Translations under genes and position numbers: made by a program
The notes under the pieces: generated by a model
Told to the model about the DNA's origin: nothing
The model's input: the letters and a program-made list of their open reading frames with translations, nothing else
Databases searched by the model: none
NCBI GenBank assembly: GCA_001399795.1
Contig: LIHK01000055.1
Coordinates: 22,684-65,253, forward strand
Direction: 5' to 3'
Length of the DNA: 42,570 nt
Source: Candidatus Bathyarchaeota archaeon BA2
GTDB taxonomy: Archaea > Thermoproteota > Bathyarchaeia > Bathyarchaeales > Bathyarchaeaceae
In this document: positions 1 through 9,361 of the stretch, piece by piece
Layout of the letters: each line of letters begins with the position of its first letter
How positions within the stretch are numbered: position 1 is the first letter of the stretch

Positions 1-121
1 AACTCACGGGTTTGCTGACCACGCCGGGATGAAGAACTTCTGGAGCGGTGAAGAAACCCGTAGGAACTGGGTGAACTGTTCCGGGTAAAGGTCGTCGGTT
101 CAAATCCGGCCGGCCCCACCA
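1..121 (+). tRNA. 3' part of an intron-containing tRNA, probably tRNA-Trp(CCA)
   Basis: The last part folds as a tRNA 3' end: T stem 94-98 (gtcgg) pairs with 106-110 (ccggc) around the loop ttcaaat, followed by acceptor strand 111-117 (cggcccc), discriminator A and an encoded CCA. The 5' half lies before the window. The roughly 80 bases before the T arm are too long for an anticodon 3' arm and variable loop, so they must include an intron. Inside it, acgggttt (7-14) can pair with aaacccgt (55-62). The intron also holds ttctggag (38-45), the complement of ctccagaa. This matches an anticodon loop containing CCA, as in archaeal tRNA-Trp, whose intron is known to act as a box C/D guide for its own methylation. 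The tRNA end is solid. The Trp identity is inferred because the anticodon itself is not in the window. Confidence 0.65.
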
Positions 122-125
122 AAAG

Positions 126-144
126 CTTATTTCGCATAAATAAG
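126..144 (+). terminator. 7-bp hairpin just after the tRNA
   Basis: cttattt (126-132) and aaataag (138-144) form a perfect 7-bp stem with a five-base loop, four bases after the tRNA CCA. It could end transcription or help 3' processing. Archaeal terminators are usually plain T tracts, so the function is uncertain. Confidence 0.3.
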
Positions 145-256
145 TGATTCTATGGATTTGTATTCAAATCTCTTTGAAACGATCAGATTCGAGCGCAACG
201 CTTGCTAACGAAGATAAGTATTAGAATTTTGTCAACCTTTACCGGAAAAGGAAAGG

Positions 257-270
257 TTTATTAAATATTA
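257..270 (+). promoter_or_regulatory. TATA-like promoter element upstream of the FUN14-like gene
   Basis: The A/T-rich stretch tttattaaatatta lies 50-80 bases before the first possible starts of the following gene. A purine-rich aaagg just before it could be a BRE. This fits an archaeal TATA/BRE promoter with a short leader, but A/T-rich matches are easy to find by chance. Confidence 0.35.
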
Positions 271-338
271 CGATATAATAAATATGTATTTCAGCTATAT
301 ATTGCAAATATGCTTGCGAGTTGGCTCGGGGAATCAAG

Positions 339-638
339 GTGAGCGACCTATTCACCAACATTCTCTTTCCACTGAGCACTGGTGGAGCTGGGGGCTTCTT
401 GATCGGGTACGCCACTAAGAAAATCGTCAAAATTTTAATGATCTTTTTGGGATTGTGCTCGCTTTCCCTCTTCTATCTAGTGCATATAGGAATGATTGAC
501 ATTAACAGTGACAAGATTGCGGAGGCAACATCAAGTCTTCTCGCACAGACAGCGGGTTTTCTCTCGACTACTATAGCTTATCTGCCGTTCTCAGGAAGCT
601 TTGCAACTGGATTCGCGTTGGGAATAATGAAGGGATAA
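339..638 (+). CDS. FUN14-family small membrane protein
   Basis: About 99 residues. A glycine-rich entry (STGGAGGFLIGYATKKI, near residues 13-30) leads into a hydrophobic helix (MIFLGLCSLSLFYLVHIGM). A second hydrophobic stretch near the C terminus ends in FATGFALGIMKG. The glycine-rich N-terminal helix followed by a GFxxGxxxG-type C terminus is characteristic of the FUN14 family, integral membrane proteins whose archaeal role is unknown. The GTG start at 339 is preferred because gggga lies about 7 bases upstream; a TTG at 321 would add six residues. The stop codon is followed immediately by a tgcgcgcgcg tract. Confidence 0.7.
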   Translation: MSDLFTNILFPLSTGGAGGFLIGYATKKIVKILMIFLGLCSLSLFYLVHIGMIDINSDKIAEATSSLLAQTAGFLSTTIAYLPFSGSFATGFALGIMKG

Positions 639-832
639 TGCGCGCGCGATCGTTGGTTAGCTTCAACTCTTGAAGGATTATTACACAAAAATTGGTTAAG
701 ATTGTTGGGGAAAAACGGCTGAAAATTATGAAGGTTTCGTATTAAATAGGCGACAACAAAATTAGGAAATCATGAAAGTAGATGGTAAAGAATATAAGCC
801 TCTTTCCCTGCTGAAGATTTGAGGTTAGGTTC

Positions 833-1777
833 ATGAGTCTATGGAAACTTCGGTTATCCGTTATTGGAACACTAGCACTCATTATCGGATTGTCCACGCT
901 GTTCTTTACGGTCATTCTGTCCTTGGCTGGCGTTAACTTGATGATATTACCATTTATTGTCGTGATTTTTAACGTCATTCAGTGGTTAATTGCTCCCTAC
1001 CTAATAGACGCCATGTATCGAGTGAAAGAAGTAAAAAAATCAGAAATGGTGGAGCGACTTAGCAGGAATAGCGGCATCAAAACGCCGAAACTTATGAAAG
1101 CCAACATCCCTATACCTAACGCCTTCGCCTATGGCTCACCGATCGCTGGAAGCAGAGTGGCAGTGACAAACGGACTTTTGGAAGCCCTTGAGACTGAAGA
1201 GGTTGAAGCAGTGATTGGCCACGAGCTGGGACATCTAAAGCACAGAGATGTCCAAGTGATGATGTTTGTTTCCATCCTACCAGCAATATTCTACTACATT
1301 GGTTACTCTATGCTCCTTTCCTCTATGTTTGGGCGTAGAGACGAAAGAGGAGGCGGCGGAGCAGCAGTCATCGGCATCGCCAGCATTCTCGTTTACTGGA
1401 TTCTCACCATGTTCACTCTCTACCTAAGCCGATTACGCGAATACTTTGCCGATCGCCACAGCGCCTCCATCGTTGAAGAAGGCCCACGCAAGCTCTCTGA
1501 AGGCTTAGCGAAAATAGTGCACTCAACCAGTAGAGTGAAGAAAATCCGCCGAGACGCAAACACCTTCAGTTCCTTCAAAGCCCTTTTCATTTCGGATCCG
1601 GATCACGCAGAACTGGATTCCGCGTCCATAGGGCAGATGGGAGCACGTGCAGCCGACCAGAAGCTTGTCGAGGAAGTTCTTAGAAGAAAAGTAACTACCT
1701 TTGATAGGGTGATGGAGCTGTTTTCCACTCACCCCAACATAGTGAAACGCTTGAAGGCACTACAAGAACTCGCATAA
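833..1777 (+). CDS. htpX: M48-family membrane metalloprotease HtpX
   Basis: 314 residues, normal for HtpX. Two N-terminal membrane helices (about residues 10-32 and 36-58) are followed by the zinc-binding HELGH motif at 130-134. A second pair of helices (about 142-165 and 176-198) precedes the third zinc ligand in the EYFADRHSA motif. The family degrades misfolded membrane proteins, with the active site at the cytoplasmic face. The ATG start follows a purine-rich gaggttagg. The gene appears monocistronic: about 110 bases with a fresh A/T-rich promoter-like stretch separate it from the next gene. Confidence 0.93.
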   Translation: MSLWKLRLSVIGTLALIIGLSTLFFTVILSLAGVNLMILPFIVVIFNVIQWLIAPYLIDAMYRVKEVKKSEMVERLSRNSGIKTPKLMKANIPIPNAFAYGSPIAGSRVAVTNGLLEALETEEVEAVIGHELGHLKHRDVQVMMFVSILPAIFYYIGYSMLLSSMFGRRDERGGGGAAVIGIASILVYWILTMFTLYLSRLREYFADRHSASIVEEGPRKLSEGLAKIVHSTSRVKKIRRDANTFSSFKALFISDPDHAELDSASIGQMGARAADQKLVEEVLRRKVTTFDRVMELFSTHPNIVKRLKALQELA

Positions 1778-1888
1778 ACGCAGATTATTCATCAACTCTG
1801 GGTCCCGAATTAATTCCATCAGCGCATTCTCCATTTAAGGAGTTGTTAAGAAGTCTTCGTAAATTAAATAAGCGGTTTGTTCTAACTG

Positions 1889-2362
1889 ATGTGTGGTGGA
1901 CGCGGTATGGGATTGACCATCCTGAAGAAAAAGTCTGGTTACGCTTTAGGTCTTTTACTCATCATCATAGGAATAATAACACTGCTTATCGTGCTTTGGA
2001 AACTATATAACGTAGGAGCATTTGCCTCTCTTGCAGCTTTTAGTGAGAAGCTTTTAGAGAAAGAATTCACGGTCTTGGGAATTGGATTAAAACTTATTCA
2101 CTATACCCTTCTGGGCGTTGTATTGCTTGTTGTGGGTGGCGTAATCCTCATAGCCAGAAGAGAAAGAGTTCGTGTTGCTGAAGAGGTAAGCGTGCTACTT
2201 GAATGCCCCCAATGCAAAAACCACTGGCAGGAACCTCTATCTAGAACGCACTTAGAATCCATGGGTTACCCTAAGGTTCGAACTCTCTCCCGACGAAAAT
2301 GTCCCAAGTGCGCCAAATTCATCCGCCCAAAAATAGTGACAACAGAAGGCGGCAAGGTTTAA
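1889..2362 (+). CDS. Membrane protein with C-terminal zinc ribbon (unknown function)
   Basis: 157 residues, or 151 if the ATG at 1907 is the start. Residues about 17-37 (GLLLIIIGIITLLIVLW) and 70-92 (LIHYTLLGVVLLVVGGVILIA) are membrane helices. The cytoplasmic tail has CPQC near residue 108 and CPKC near 138, a four-cysteine zinc ribbon. I do not recognise the family. Small two-helix proteins with a zinc-ribbon tail are common in this part of the archaea. An A/T-rich aaattaaataa at about 1861-1872 fits a TATA box with a short leader. The next gene starts about 50 bases downstream, so the two may be co-transcribed. Confidence 0.6.
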   Translation: MCGGRGMGLTILKKKSGYALGLLLIIIGIITLLIVLWKLYNVGAFASLAAFSEKLLEKEFTVLGIGLKLIHYTLLGVVLLVVGGVILIARRERVRVAEEVSVLLECPQCKNHWQEPLSRTHLESMGYPKVRTLSRRKCPKCAKFIRPKIVTTEGGKV

Positions 2363-2409
2363 ATTACCTATCCCTCCAACTTTTATTCCGTTTTTCCGAG
2401 GAGAAAAAC

Positions 2410-3009
2410 TTGGCTTCAGAGTTGGAATTCGAGATTCCATCATGGGACCAGATTTACGGGCTACTCCTAAACCTTGCCAACAAAGTTAGGAAGGCCGGTT
2501 TCAAACCTGACGTAATCGTAGGTGTATCTCGTGGTGGATGGCCCCCAGCCCGAGTTATGTCTGACTTGCTAGAAAACCCGAATCTTGCGAACGTTACGGC
2601 AGAGTTTTACGTAGGAGTTGCGGAAACCAAGGGTAAGCCTGTTATAACGCAGCCGGTCTCCGTTCCGGTGAGAGATAAGAAGATTCTTGTTGTGGACGAT
2701 GTTGCGGACACTGGTGAAAGCCTTCGCCTCGTAGGGACACATTTAGAAGAGCAGGGCGCGAGTGAAGTTAAGATTGCAACCATCTACTATAAACCTTGGA
2801 GCGTTGTGATTCCAGACTATTACGAAAAAGAAACGAGGTCGTGGATCGTTTTTCCTTGGGAGAGGAAAGAAACAGTTAGAAAGGTTGTTGAAAAATACAA
2901 GCGCGAAGGAAAACCTGTCGACGAGGCTAAAGAAAAACTGGTGAAATCTGGACTAAACCGCCAGCTTGTAGAGCGGTTCATCCAAGAAATCTTTGAGGGA
3001 AAGGCTTGA
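2410..3009 (+). CDS. Phosphoribosyltransferase (COG2236-like)
   Basis: About 199 residues. The PRPP-binding motif ILVVDDVADTGES lies near residues 92-104 and GVSRGGWPPAR near 38-48, together the core of type I phosphoribosyltransferases. The family transfers phosphoribose to a purine base such as hypoxanthine, xanthine or guanine. The exact base cannot be read from the sequence. The TTG start at 2410 is chosen because gagga sits about 8 bases upstream and the protein then begins just before the conserved SWDQIY region. An upstream in-frame start at 2299 would overlap the previous gene. Its stop overlaps the TTG start of cgi121 by four bases, indicating translational coupling. Confidence 0.8.
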   Translation: MASELEFEIPSWDQIYGLLLNLANKVRKAGFKPDVIVGVSRGGWPPARVMSDLLENPNLANVTAEFYVGVAETKGKPVITQPVSVPVRDKKILVVDDVADTGESLRLVGTHLEEQGASEVKIATIYYKPWSVVIPDYYEKETRSWIVFPWERKETVRKVVEKYKREGKPVDEAKEKLVKSGLNRQLVERFIQEIFEGKA

Positions 3010-3572
3010 CCAAGAGGCTGGAGGATTTTAATAAATACGTCGCCATAGCCGGCTTCAGAAACGTCAAAATCAAGGATGTCAACTCTTTCCTTGAACGCGT
3101 CCGAATGGAAGCCCGTGAAGCTCACGTTCAGTTTTTTGACGCCAAGCTTATAGCAAGCCAGCAACACTTGTATTTTGCCGCCCTAAATGCACTGAAGGCT
3201 TTCGAAAAAAAGCTGAATATATCGAATAGCCTAGCCATCGAGGTTCTTCTTTACGCTTCTGCTCAACGGCAGATCAGAAAGGCTGTGGATATGCTTGGAA
3301 TCAAACCAGATTCCTCGCAAGTCGCAGTACTCGTCATAGCTGAAACAAAGCGGGGAGCAGACGTAGCCTTAGAAGTGGTTTCTAAGCTGATTTCCGGTGA
3401 GCGCGATGATCATGTCCTCGAGTTAACTGACGAAAAGTTTGAGGGCGTCAAGAAGTTGTTCGGCGTTTCTGACCTTGAGGTCGAGGCTAAGTTGAGGAAA
3501 GAGGGCCTTAAAATGGAAGCATTAGTTGATCTTGTGATTGAACATGTGGCTTTGTTGGTAACCCAGAGTTGA
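3006..3572 (+). CDS. cgi121: KEOPS complex subunit Cgi121
   Basis: 188 residues. Hallmarks of Cgi121 are the segment VQFFDAKLIASQQHL, the helix LYFAALNALKAFEK, and EVLLYASAQRQIRKAVDMLGI. In KEOPS, Cgi121 binds Bud32 and recruits tRNA so that Kae1 can transfer the threonylcarbamoyl group to A37, making t6A. The TTG start overlaps the stop of the phosphoribosyltransferase gene. The convergent gene 3 bases downstream is tsaC/sua5, which makes the threonylcarbamoyl-AMP substrate, so two t6A genes lie tail to tail. Identification rests on recalled family patterns. Confidence 0.85.
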   Translation: MTKRLEDFNKYVAIAGFRNVKIKDVNSFLERVRMEAREAHVQFFDAKLIASQQHLYFAALNALKAFEKKLNISNSLAIEVLLYASAQRQIRKAVDMLGIKPDSSQVAVLVIAETKRGADVALEVVSKLISGERDDHVLELTDEKFEGVKKLFGVSDLEVEAKLRKEGLKMEALVDLVIEHVALLVTQS

Positions 3573-3574
3573 GA

Positions 3575-4188
3575 TTATTTTTGTGAAAGAACATCTGGAA
3601 CTTCTTTGAAATTTACGGGTCCCTCGCGTAAAATTCTTGGCTTTTTCTTGGTCAGGTCAACTACGGTTGATGGCACTCTGAGGGTTGTAGGCCCGCCATC
3701 AAGGACCACATCTACTTCTTCTTCCAGCTGTCTAGCTGCCTCATGAGCAGTTTGTGGCGGTTTCTCTCCTGTTTTGTTGGCGCTCGTTCCCACGAGGAGA
3801 CCCTTTGATAAATTGATAAGCTGGAGTGCCACAGCATGGTTTGGCACTCTCACGCCCACAGAATTTAGGTTGCACGTAACAACCTCTGGAAGGTTGGGCT
3901 TCTTAGGAACTATGAGTGTGAGAGGCCCGGGCCAAAACCACCTAGCGATCTTTTCAGCCTTCGGCGACAGAGAAGCTATTTTTTCAATGTGATCAATACT
4001 TGACGCCAGTATGGGCGGAGGCTTCTCTCTTTCACCCTTCACCCTAAAAACCCGTTTAACCGCTGTAACATTGAACGGGTCGCAGCCCAGCCCATAAACC
4101 GTGTCGGTTGGATAAATAACGAGACCTCCCTTCTCATAATCTGCGAAGCAATTAAAATGTTATCTCTTGACGCCCTAAGAATCCGCAT
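3575..4188 (-). pseudogene. tsaC: Threonylcarbamoyl-AMP synthase (TsaC/Sua5/YrdC), interrupted by a one-base frameshift
   Basis: The open part (from 4042 down) is 155 residues and contains WPGPLTLIVP, GVRVPNH and GTSANKTGEKPP, all diagnostic of the YrdC domain. The family's N terminus is also present, in two frames. From the ATG at 4188 one reads MRILRASRDNILIASQIMRR. The next segment, GGLVIYPTDTVYGLGCDP, continues in a different frame that joins the C-terminal part. Adding one G to the short G run at about 4126-4131 restores a single reading frame of about 205 residues. The enzyme condenses threonine, bicarbonate and ATP into threonylcarbamoyl-AMP for t6A. Since t6A synthesis is normally essential, a sequencing error or a second copy elsewhere is as likely as true decay. 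Confidence 0.8.
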
Positions 4189-4286
4189 GTTTTCGTCAAA
4201 TCTGGATTTAGAAAGTAACTATTAAGTTTCTACTAACGCTAGGCTCCTTCTACCGCCATCGACTCGAAAGCCATACGTAAATAATA

Positions 4287-4300
4287 GTTTAAGTTTATTA
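4287..4300 (+). promoter_or_regulatory. TATA-like element for ABCE1
   Basis: gtttaagtttatta lies about 40-50 bases before the ABCE1 start in a 150-base gap between divergent genes. This is the right distance for an archaeal TATA box giving a leader of about 15-25 bases. Seen as A/T composition only. Confidence 0.35.
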
Positions 4301-4338
4301 CTTTCCATCTCACCTTTACATCAATAGATGAAAGAAAC

Positions 4339-6132
4339 ATGGTTCGAGTTGCTGTCCTCGATGAAGATCGATGCAAACCCAAACGTTGCGGTAGGGTCTG
4401 TTATCACTTTTGCCCCCCTGTGAGAAACAAAATAGAAGCCATTCTATTTGAAAATGACAAGCCGATGATTGTAGAACCCCTTTGCGTAGGATGCGGCATC
4501 TGCATCAAAAAATGTCCGTTCAATGCTCTCTCCATTGTTAATTTACCAGACGAGCTGGAAGAGGAATGTAGCCATCGGTTTGGTCCAAACACCTTCAAGC
4601 TTTTCCGCCTCCCCATACCCTCCTCAGGCGTGGTACTTGGCCTCTTGGGCCAAAACGGAATTGGAAAAACCACTGCCCTAAAGATTATTTCTGGAGAAAC
4701 CAAACTGAACCTTGGAAACTATGAGGAGCTGCCTGACTGGCCGCAGCTCATTCAACATTTTCGAGGTTCAACCCTTCAAGAGTACTTTCAGAAATTGAGC
4801 GACGGCGAGCTAAAGGTTGTACACAAACCGCAGTACGTGGACAAGATTCCTCGCGTAGTTTCGGGTAAAGTTGGGGACCTCCTTGAAAAAGTTGATGAGC
4901 GGGACAAGCTGGGGTCCCTTACAGAGGAGCTTCAGCTCAAGACCGTTTGGGATCGCACCTTAGAGGTTTTGAGCGGAGGAGAACTTCAGACAGTTGCCAT
5001 CGCTACGACGATTTGCCGAGAAGCAGACGTTTATCTTTTCGACGAGCCTTCCAGCTACTTGGATGTGAAGCAGCGTCTTCAAGCCGCCAGAGTCATTCGA
5101 AGCCTTAAAGAAGATGGAAAAACCGTGATTGTGGCGGAGCATGACCTCGCCATCCTCGACTACCTGTCCGACCAGATTTGTGTTTTTTACGGAACCCCAA
5201 GAGTTTATGGCATTGTTTCCCACGTTCATGGAGTGAGGGTCGGGATCAACATATACCTACAAGGTTTCATTCCTGACGAGAACGTTCGCTTCAGAAAAGA
5301 TCCAATTATATTCCACGTAAAGCCTCCAGCCGCTGGCTTAGCAACTGGTGAAACACTGCTGAAGTGGGACGGGATGAAAAAGTCGTATGAAAAGTTTGCT
5401 TTGTCCGCGGTGCCTGGAGAAGCAAGGCGAGGAGAAGTTGTTGGAATACTGGGTCCCAACGGGATTGGAAAAACCACCTTCGTGAGGCTTCTTGCTGGAA
5501 TCGAGAAAGCAGACTCGGGAGAAGCATCTACGCGATACGGATTAACCGTAAGTTATAAGCCCCAATACATTTCGGCGGAGTATGAAGGAACCGTTGAAGA
5601 ACTCTTAAAACACATAGCCAAGGATAATTTTGAGTCCAGTTGGTATCAAAGCCAAATTCTTCAGCCCCTCAAAGTGCAGCCAATCCTCGATCGCGACGTA
5701 ACCGAACTCAGCGGAGGCGAACTGCAAAAAGTCGCCATTGCGGCCTGCCTTTCCCGAGAAGCTCAGCTTTATCTCCTCGACGAACCCAGCGCCTACCTAG
5801 ATGTCGAGGAGAGGCTGTCCATGGCTCGAACCATAAGGCGGGTTGTTGAAAGCCAAAATGTAACAGCCTTCGTGGTTGAGCACGATGTAGTAACGCAGGA
5901 CTTCATCGCTGATCGCCTCATGATCTTCACGGGGGAGCCTGGAATCTACGGGGTTGCCAACCCGCCTACAAGCCTTCGAAAGGGTATGAACACTTTTTTG
6001 AAGGAAATGAGGATTACGTTCCGAAGGGATCTGGTGACGAAAAGGCCCAGAGTGAACAAGGAAGGTTCAAAGCTTGACAGACATCAAAAAAAGATTGGAG
6101 AATACTATTATGTACCTCTGAAGGAAAAATAG
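4339..6132 (+). CDS. rli1: Ribosome recycling ATPase ABCE1 (Rli1)
   Basis: 597 residues, full length. The N terminus carries two [4Fe-4S] cysteine sets: CKPKRCGRVCYHFC (about 14-27) and CVGCGICIKKCP (about 50-61). The first ATPase domain has GQNGIGKTT, LSGGELQTVAIA and LFDEPSSYLD. The second has GPNGIGKTT, LSGGELQKVAIA and LLDEPSAYLD, with VVEHDV as H loop. ABCE1 splits ribosomes into subunits after termination, with aRF1 or Pelota. It is universal and usually single copy in archaea, and no neighbour suggests another role. Confidence 0.97.
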   Translation: MVRVAVLDEDRCKPKRCGRVCYHFCPPVRNKIEAILFENDKPMIVEPLCVGCGICIKKCPFNALSIVNLPDELEEECSHRFGPNTFKLFRLPIPSSGVVLGLLGQNGIGKTTALKIISGETKLNLGNYEELPDWPQLIQHFRGSTLQEYFQKLSDGELKVVHKPQYVDKIPRVVSGKVGDLLEKVDERDKLGSLTEELQLKTVWDRTLEVLSGGELQTVAIATTICREADVYLFDEPSSYLDVKQRLQAARVIRSLKEDGKTVIVAEHDLAILDYLSDQICVFYGTPRVYGIVSHVHGVRVGINIYLQGFIPDENVRFRKDPIIFHVKPPAAGLATGETLLKWDGMKKSYEKFALSAVPGEARRGEVVGILGPNGIGKTTFVRLLAGIEKADSGEASTRYGLTVSYKPQYISAEYEGTVEELLKHIAKDNFESSWYQSQILQPLKVQPILDRDVTELSGGELQKVAIAACLSREAQLYLLDEPSAYLDVEERLSMARTIRRVVESQNVTAFVVEHDVVTQDFIADRLMIFTGEPGIYGVANPPTSLRKGMNTFLKEMRITFRRDLVTKRPRVNKEGSKLDRHQKKIGEYYYVPLKEK

Positions 6133-6269
6133 CTTTTAGCCTCTTTTAAAAGGAAGAGTAATCAGACTTTATTTGTAAATGCTGATTAACGTGCTATCTA
6201 TTAAGGAGGCGTCAATTTTATTAAAGACGAGGTTTATTTTCAAGAATTCTGTCTAAAAAGGGAGAAGTC

Positions 6270-7733
6270 ATGGTTAAAGCGGTTCCACAGCTAGAATATT
6301 TATTCAATCCAAGCTCCATAGCGTTAGTTGGGGCTTCAAGACAGCCAATAAAATGGGGGTCTATCGTCCTTGGCAACATCATCAAAGGAGGTTATAAAGG
6401 GAAAGTATATCCTATTAACCCAAAAGCAGAGAAAATTCAAGATCTTAAATGTTATCCTAATGTAAAAAAGATTCCGGCAGAGGTTGATCTCTCAATAATT
6501 GCAGCACCAGCAGTAGACGTACGTATATCAGAGATCATTGAGGACTGTGCTGAAAAGAATGTTAAGGCGGCTATAGTTATATCATCAGGTTTTGGTGAAA
6601 CAGGTGAAAAAGGTAAAAGGGCTGAAGAAGAATTAGTTTCATCGGCAAGGAAGGCTAATATTAGATTTGTAGGTCCAAATTCTATGGGAATTTTTTCTGC
6701 ATCAGCAAATTTGCACGCCTTAATGCCTACAGTGAGACCGCTAAAAGGAGATGTTTCCTTTGTTTCGCAATCAGGAAACTTGGGGGTACAGACGCTGGAT
6801 AGAGGTGTACAACTGGGAGTGGGATTTAACCTGTTTGTTAGCAGTGGAAACGAGGCAGATTTACATTGCGAGGATTATATCAACTACTTTAGACAAGATC
6901 CAGAGACAAAAATTATTTTATCATATATAGAAGGGCTTAAAGACGGAGTAGGGTTCATGGATGTTGCAAGGGAAACAACAAAGAAGAAACCAATAATTGC
7001 GTTTAAAGCAGGAGAAACCGAGGCTGGAGCAAGCGCAGCTCTATCTCATACAGGATCATTAACTGGCTCCAGTAGAATTTACGATTCTGTTTTTAAGCAG
7101 GTGGGCGTCATCAAAGCTGAAAACACAGAGGATATGCTTGATTTCGCTTTGGCTTTTAAACAGCCCCTTCCAAAAGGAAGAAAGGTTGCAATCTTAACTC
7201 GGGGAGGGGGTTGGGGTGTTGTTACAGCAGATGCTTGTGACAAAGCTGGAATAGAGCTTCCTAAAATTCCAAAAGAAATATTTGAAGAGTTAGATAAAGT
7301 GTTGCCATTATATTGGAGCAAAAACAATCCCATAGATTCAGTTGCATTGATAAATCCATACGCACATATCGATATTCTTAAGATAATTAAGAAATGGAAA
7401 GATGTCGACGGCTTAATAATCCTAGGAGGACTTGACGAATTTTATTCTAGCTTTCTGACGAAAATTGGAGTTGATGATTCAATTGTGAAACTTCAGGAAG
7501 AACTTCTTGAAGAGTATATTAAAGAAATGATAGAGATAGCAGAAGATTGGGGCAAGCCTGTTTTCGCAGTGGTAGTTACACTTCTAGACAAATCCAGAGG
7601 CGTTCAGCTGTTAAATGAGCATAACATTCCAGTCTACTACTCCCCAGAAAGAGCGGTTAAAGCATTCTCTAAACTGATTGAATGGAAGGAATACTTAAAA
7701 AAGTTTCAAAACAGTAGCGACAAAATCTTTTAA
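6270..7733 (+). CDS. ADP-forming acyl-CoA synthetase, alpha (CoA-binding) subunit
   Basis: 487 residues. The N-terminal CoA-binding domain begins LFNPSSIALVGAS and continues through YPINPKAEKIQ. A succinyl-CoA-synthetase-like flavodoxin domain follows. SHTGSLTGS near residue 255 holds the histidine that is phosphorylated in this family, and a further domain starts at GRKVAILTRGGG. The enzyme converts acyl-CoA, ADP and phosphate into acid, CoA and ATP. This is the alpha subunit alone: the ATP-grasp beta subunit normally fused or adjacent is absent here. Codon use is visibly more A/T-rich than in both neighbours, hinting at a different history. The ATG follows a good aaaagggag ribosome site. 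Confidence 0.85.
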   Translation: MVKAVPQLEYLFNPSSIALVGASRQPIKWGSIVLGNIIKGGYKGKVYPINPKAEKIQDLKCYPNVKKIPAEVDLSIIAAPAVDVRISEIIEDCAEKNVKAAIVISSGFGETGEKGKRAEEELVSSARKANIRFVGPNSMGIFSASANLHALMPTVRPLKGDVSFVSQSGNLGVQTLDRGVQLGVGFNLFVSSGNEADLHCEDYINYFRQDPETKIILSYIEGLKDGVGFMDVARETTKKKPIIAFKAGETEAGASAALSHTGSLTGSSRIYDSVFKQVGVIKAENTEDMLDFALAFKQPLPKGRKVAILTRGGGWGVVTADACDKAGIELPKIPKEIFEELDKVLPLYWSKNNPIDSVALINPYAHIDILKIIKKWKDVDGLIILGGLDEFYSSFLTKIGVDDSIVKLQEELLEEYIKEMIEIAEDWGKPVFAVVVTLLDKSRGVQLLNEHNIPVYYSPERAVKAFSKLIEWKEYLKKFQNSSDKIF

Positions 7734-7740
7734 TTCTTAA

Positions 7741-8454
<714 letters not shown>

Positions 8455-8466
8455 AAGGGTTTGCAA

Positions 8467-9348
8467 TTGAAGGTTGAAATCAGATGTGCCTCCTGTATCC
8501 TTCACCGTGGCTATATGGAAATAAAAGAAGCAACAAACGATCCCTCTCTCCAATTCAGGGCTATGTCCGCCCTCCTAGACTTCCTAAACAAAGAGTTCAA
8601 GCCAACCGCTAATCCTGCATACTTAGGCACGCAAAGGGACAGACTTGTCAAAAAGATAACCGGCAGCAAGGATCCCTACGCGGAAAAGAAGCGGATAAGC
8701 AATAAGAACACCTTGGAAATGCTTCCGCTGGCGAAAAACCTAGTTTCTAACGAGCCATCCAAAGAGTCAAGATTTAGAAAGGCTTGTTTGTGCTCTATTG
8801 TTGGCAACGTTATGGAATTTGACATCCCGGACAATCCATTTGAACATACGGATTTACAGAAGCTGATTCAGCGAGCTGAAGAAGACCTAGCCATCGATGA
8901 AATCGACCAAATTTTCGATAAAGCCAAGAAGGCAAAAAACATTCTGTATCTAACAGACAACGCTGGGGAAATAGTTTTTGACACGCTGCTTGTTCAAGAA
9001 TTGAAAAAACTGGGGTTTCACGTCACGGTGGCGGTTAAGGGTAGTCCAGTACTTAACGACGCCACTATGGAAGATGCCAAATACGTTGGGATGCATGAAG
9101 TGGCAGACGGCATAATCACCACGGGCACGGATGCTGTCGGTTTGATTCCCAGCGAATGTTCCGACGAGTTTTTAAGCGTTTATAAATCAGCCGATTTTGT
9201 GGTGGCTAAGGGCATGGGGTACGCTGAAACCCTTACAGAAATCAATTTAGCGGTTCCACACGCTTTACTGTTGCGAACAAAGTGTAGTACAGTCGCCAAC
9301 TTCTTCAAAGTAAGCCTAGGAAGAAACGTTGCAAAGTTAATGTTTTAA
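8467..9348 (+). CDS. DUF89/ARMT1-like metal-dependent damage-control phosphatase
   Basis: About 293 residues. The N-terminal CASCILHRGY resembles the Cys-x-x-Cys start of archaeal DUF89 proteins. The core has YLTDNAGEIVFDTLLVQEL, the metal-binding Asp-Asn region, followed by VKGSPVLNDATMEDA and VAKGMGYAETL. The family removes phosphate from damaged or side-product sugar phosphates and phosphometabolites. Its place directly after tpiA, next to the glycogen genes, suits a housekeeping role on sugar phosphates, but the substrate is unknown. The TTG at 8467 is preferred over 8461, because aaaaggg then sits 6-8 bases upstream. Confidence 0.82.
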   Translation: MKVEIRCASCILHRGYMEIKEATNDPSLQFRAMSALLDFLNKEFKPTANPAYLGTQRDRLVKKITGSKDPYAEKKRISNKNTLEMLPLAKNLVSNEPSKESRFRKACLCSIVGNVMEFDIPDNPFEHTDLQKLIQRAEEDLAIDEIDQIFDKAKKAKNILYLTDNAGEIVFDTLLVQELKKLGFHVTVAVKGSPVLNDATMEDAKYVGMHEVADGIITTGTDAVGLIPSECSDEFLSVYKSADFVVAKGMGYAETLTEINLAVPHALLLRTKCSTVANFFKVSLGRNVAKLMF

Positions 9349-9361
9349 ACGTTGGATTGAA

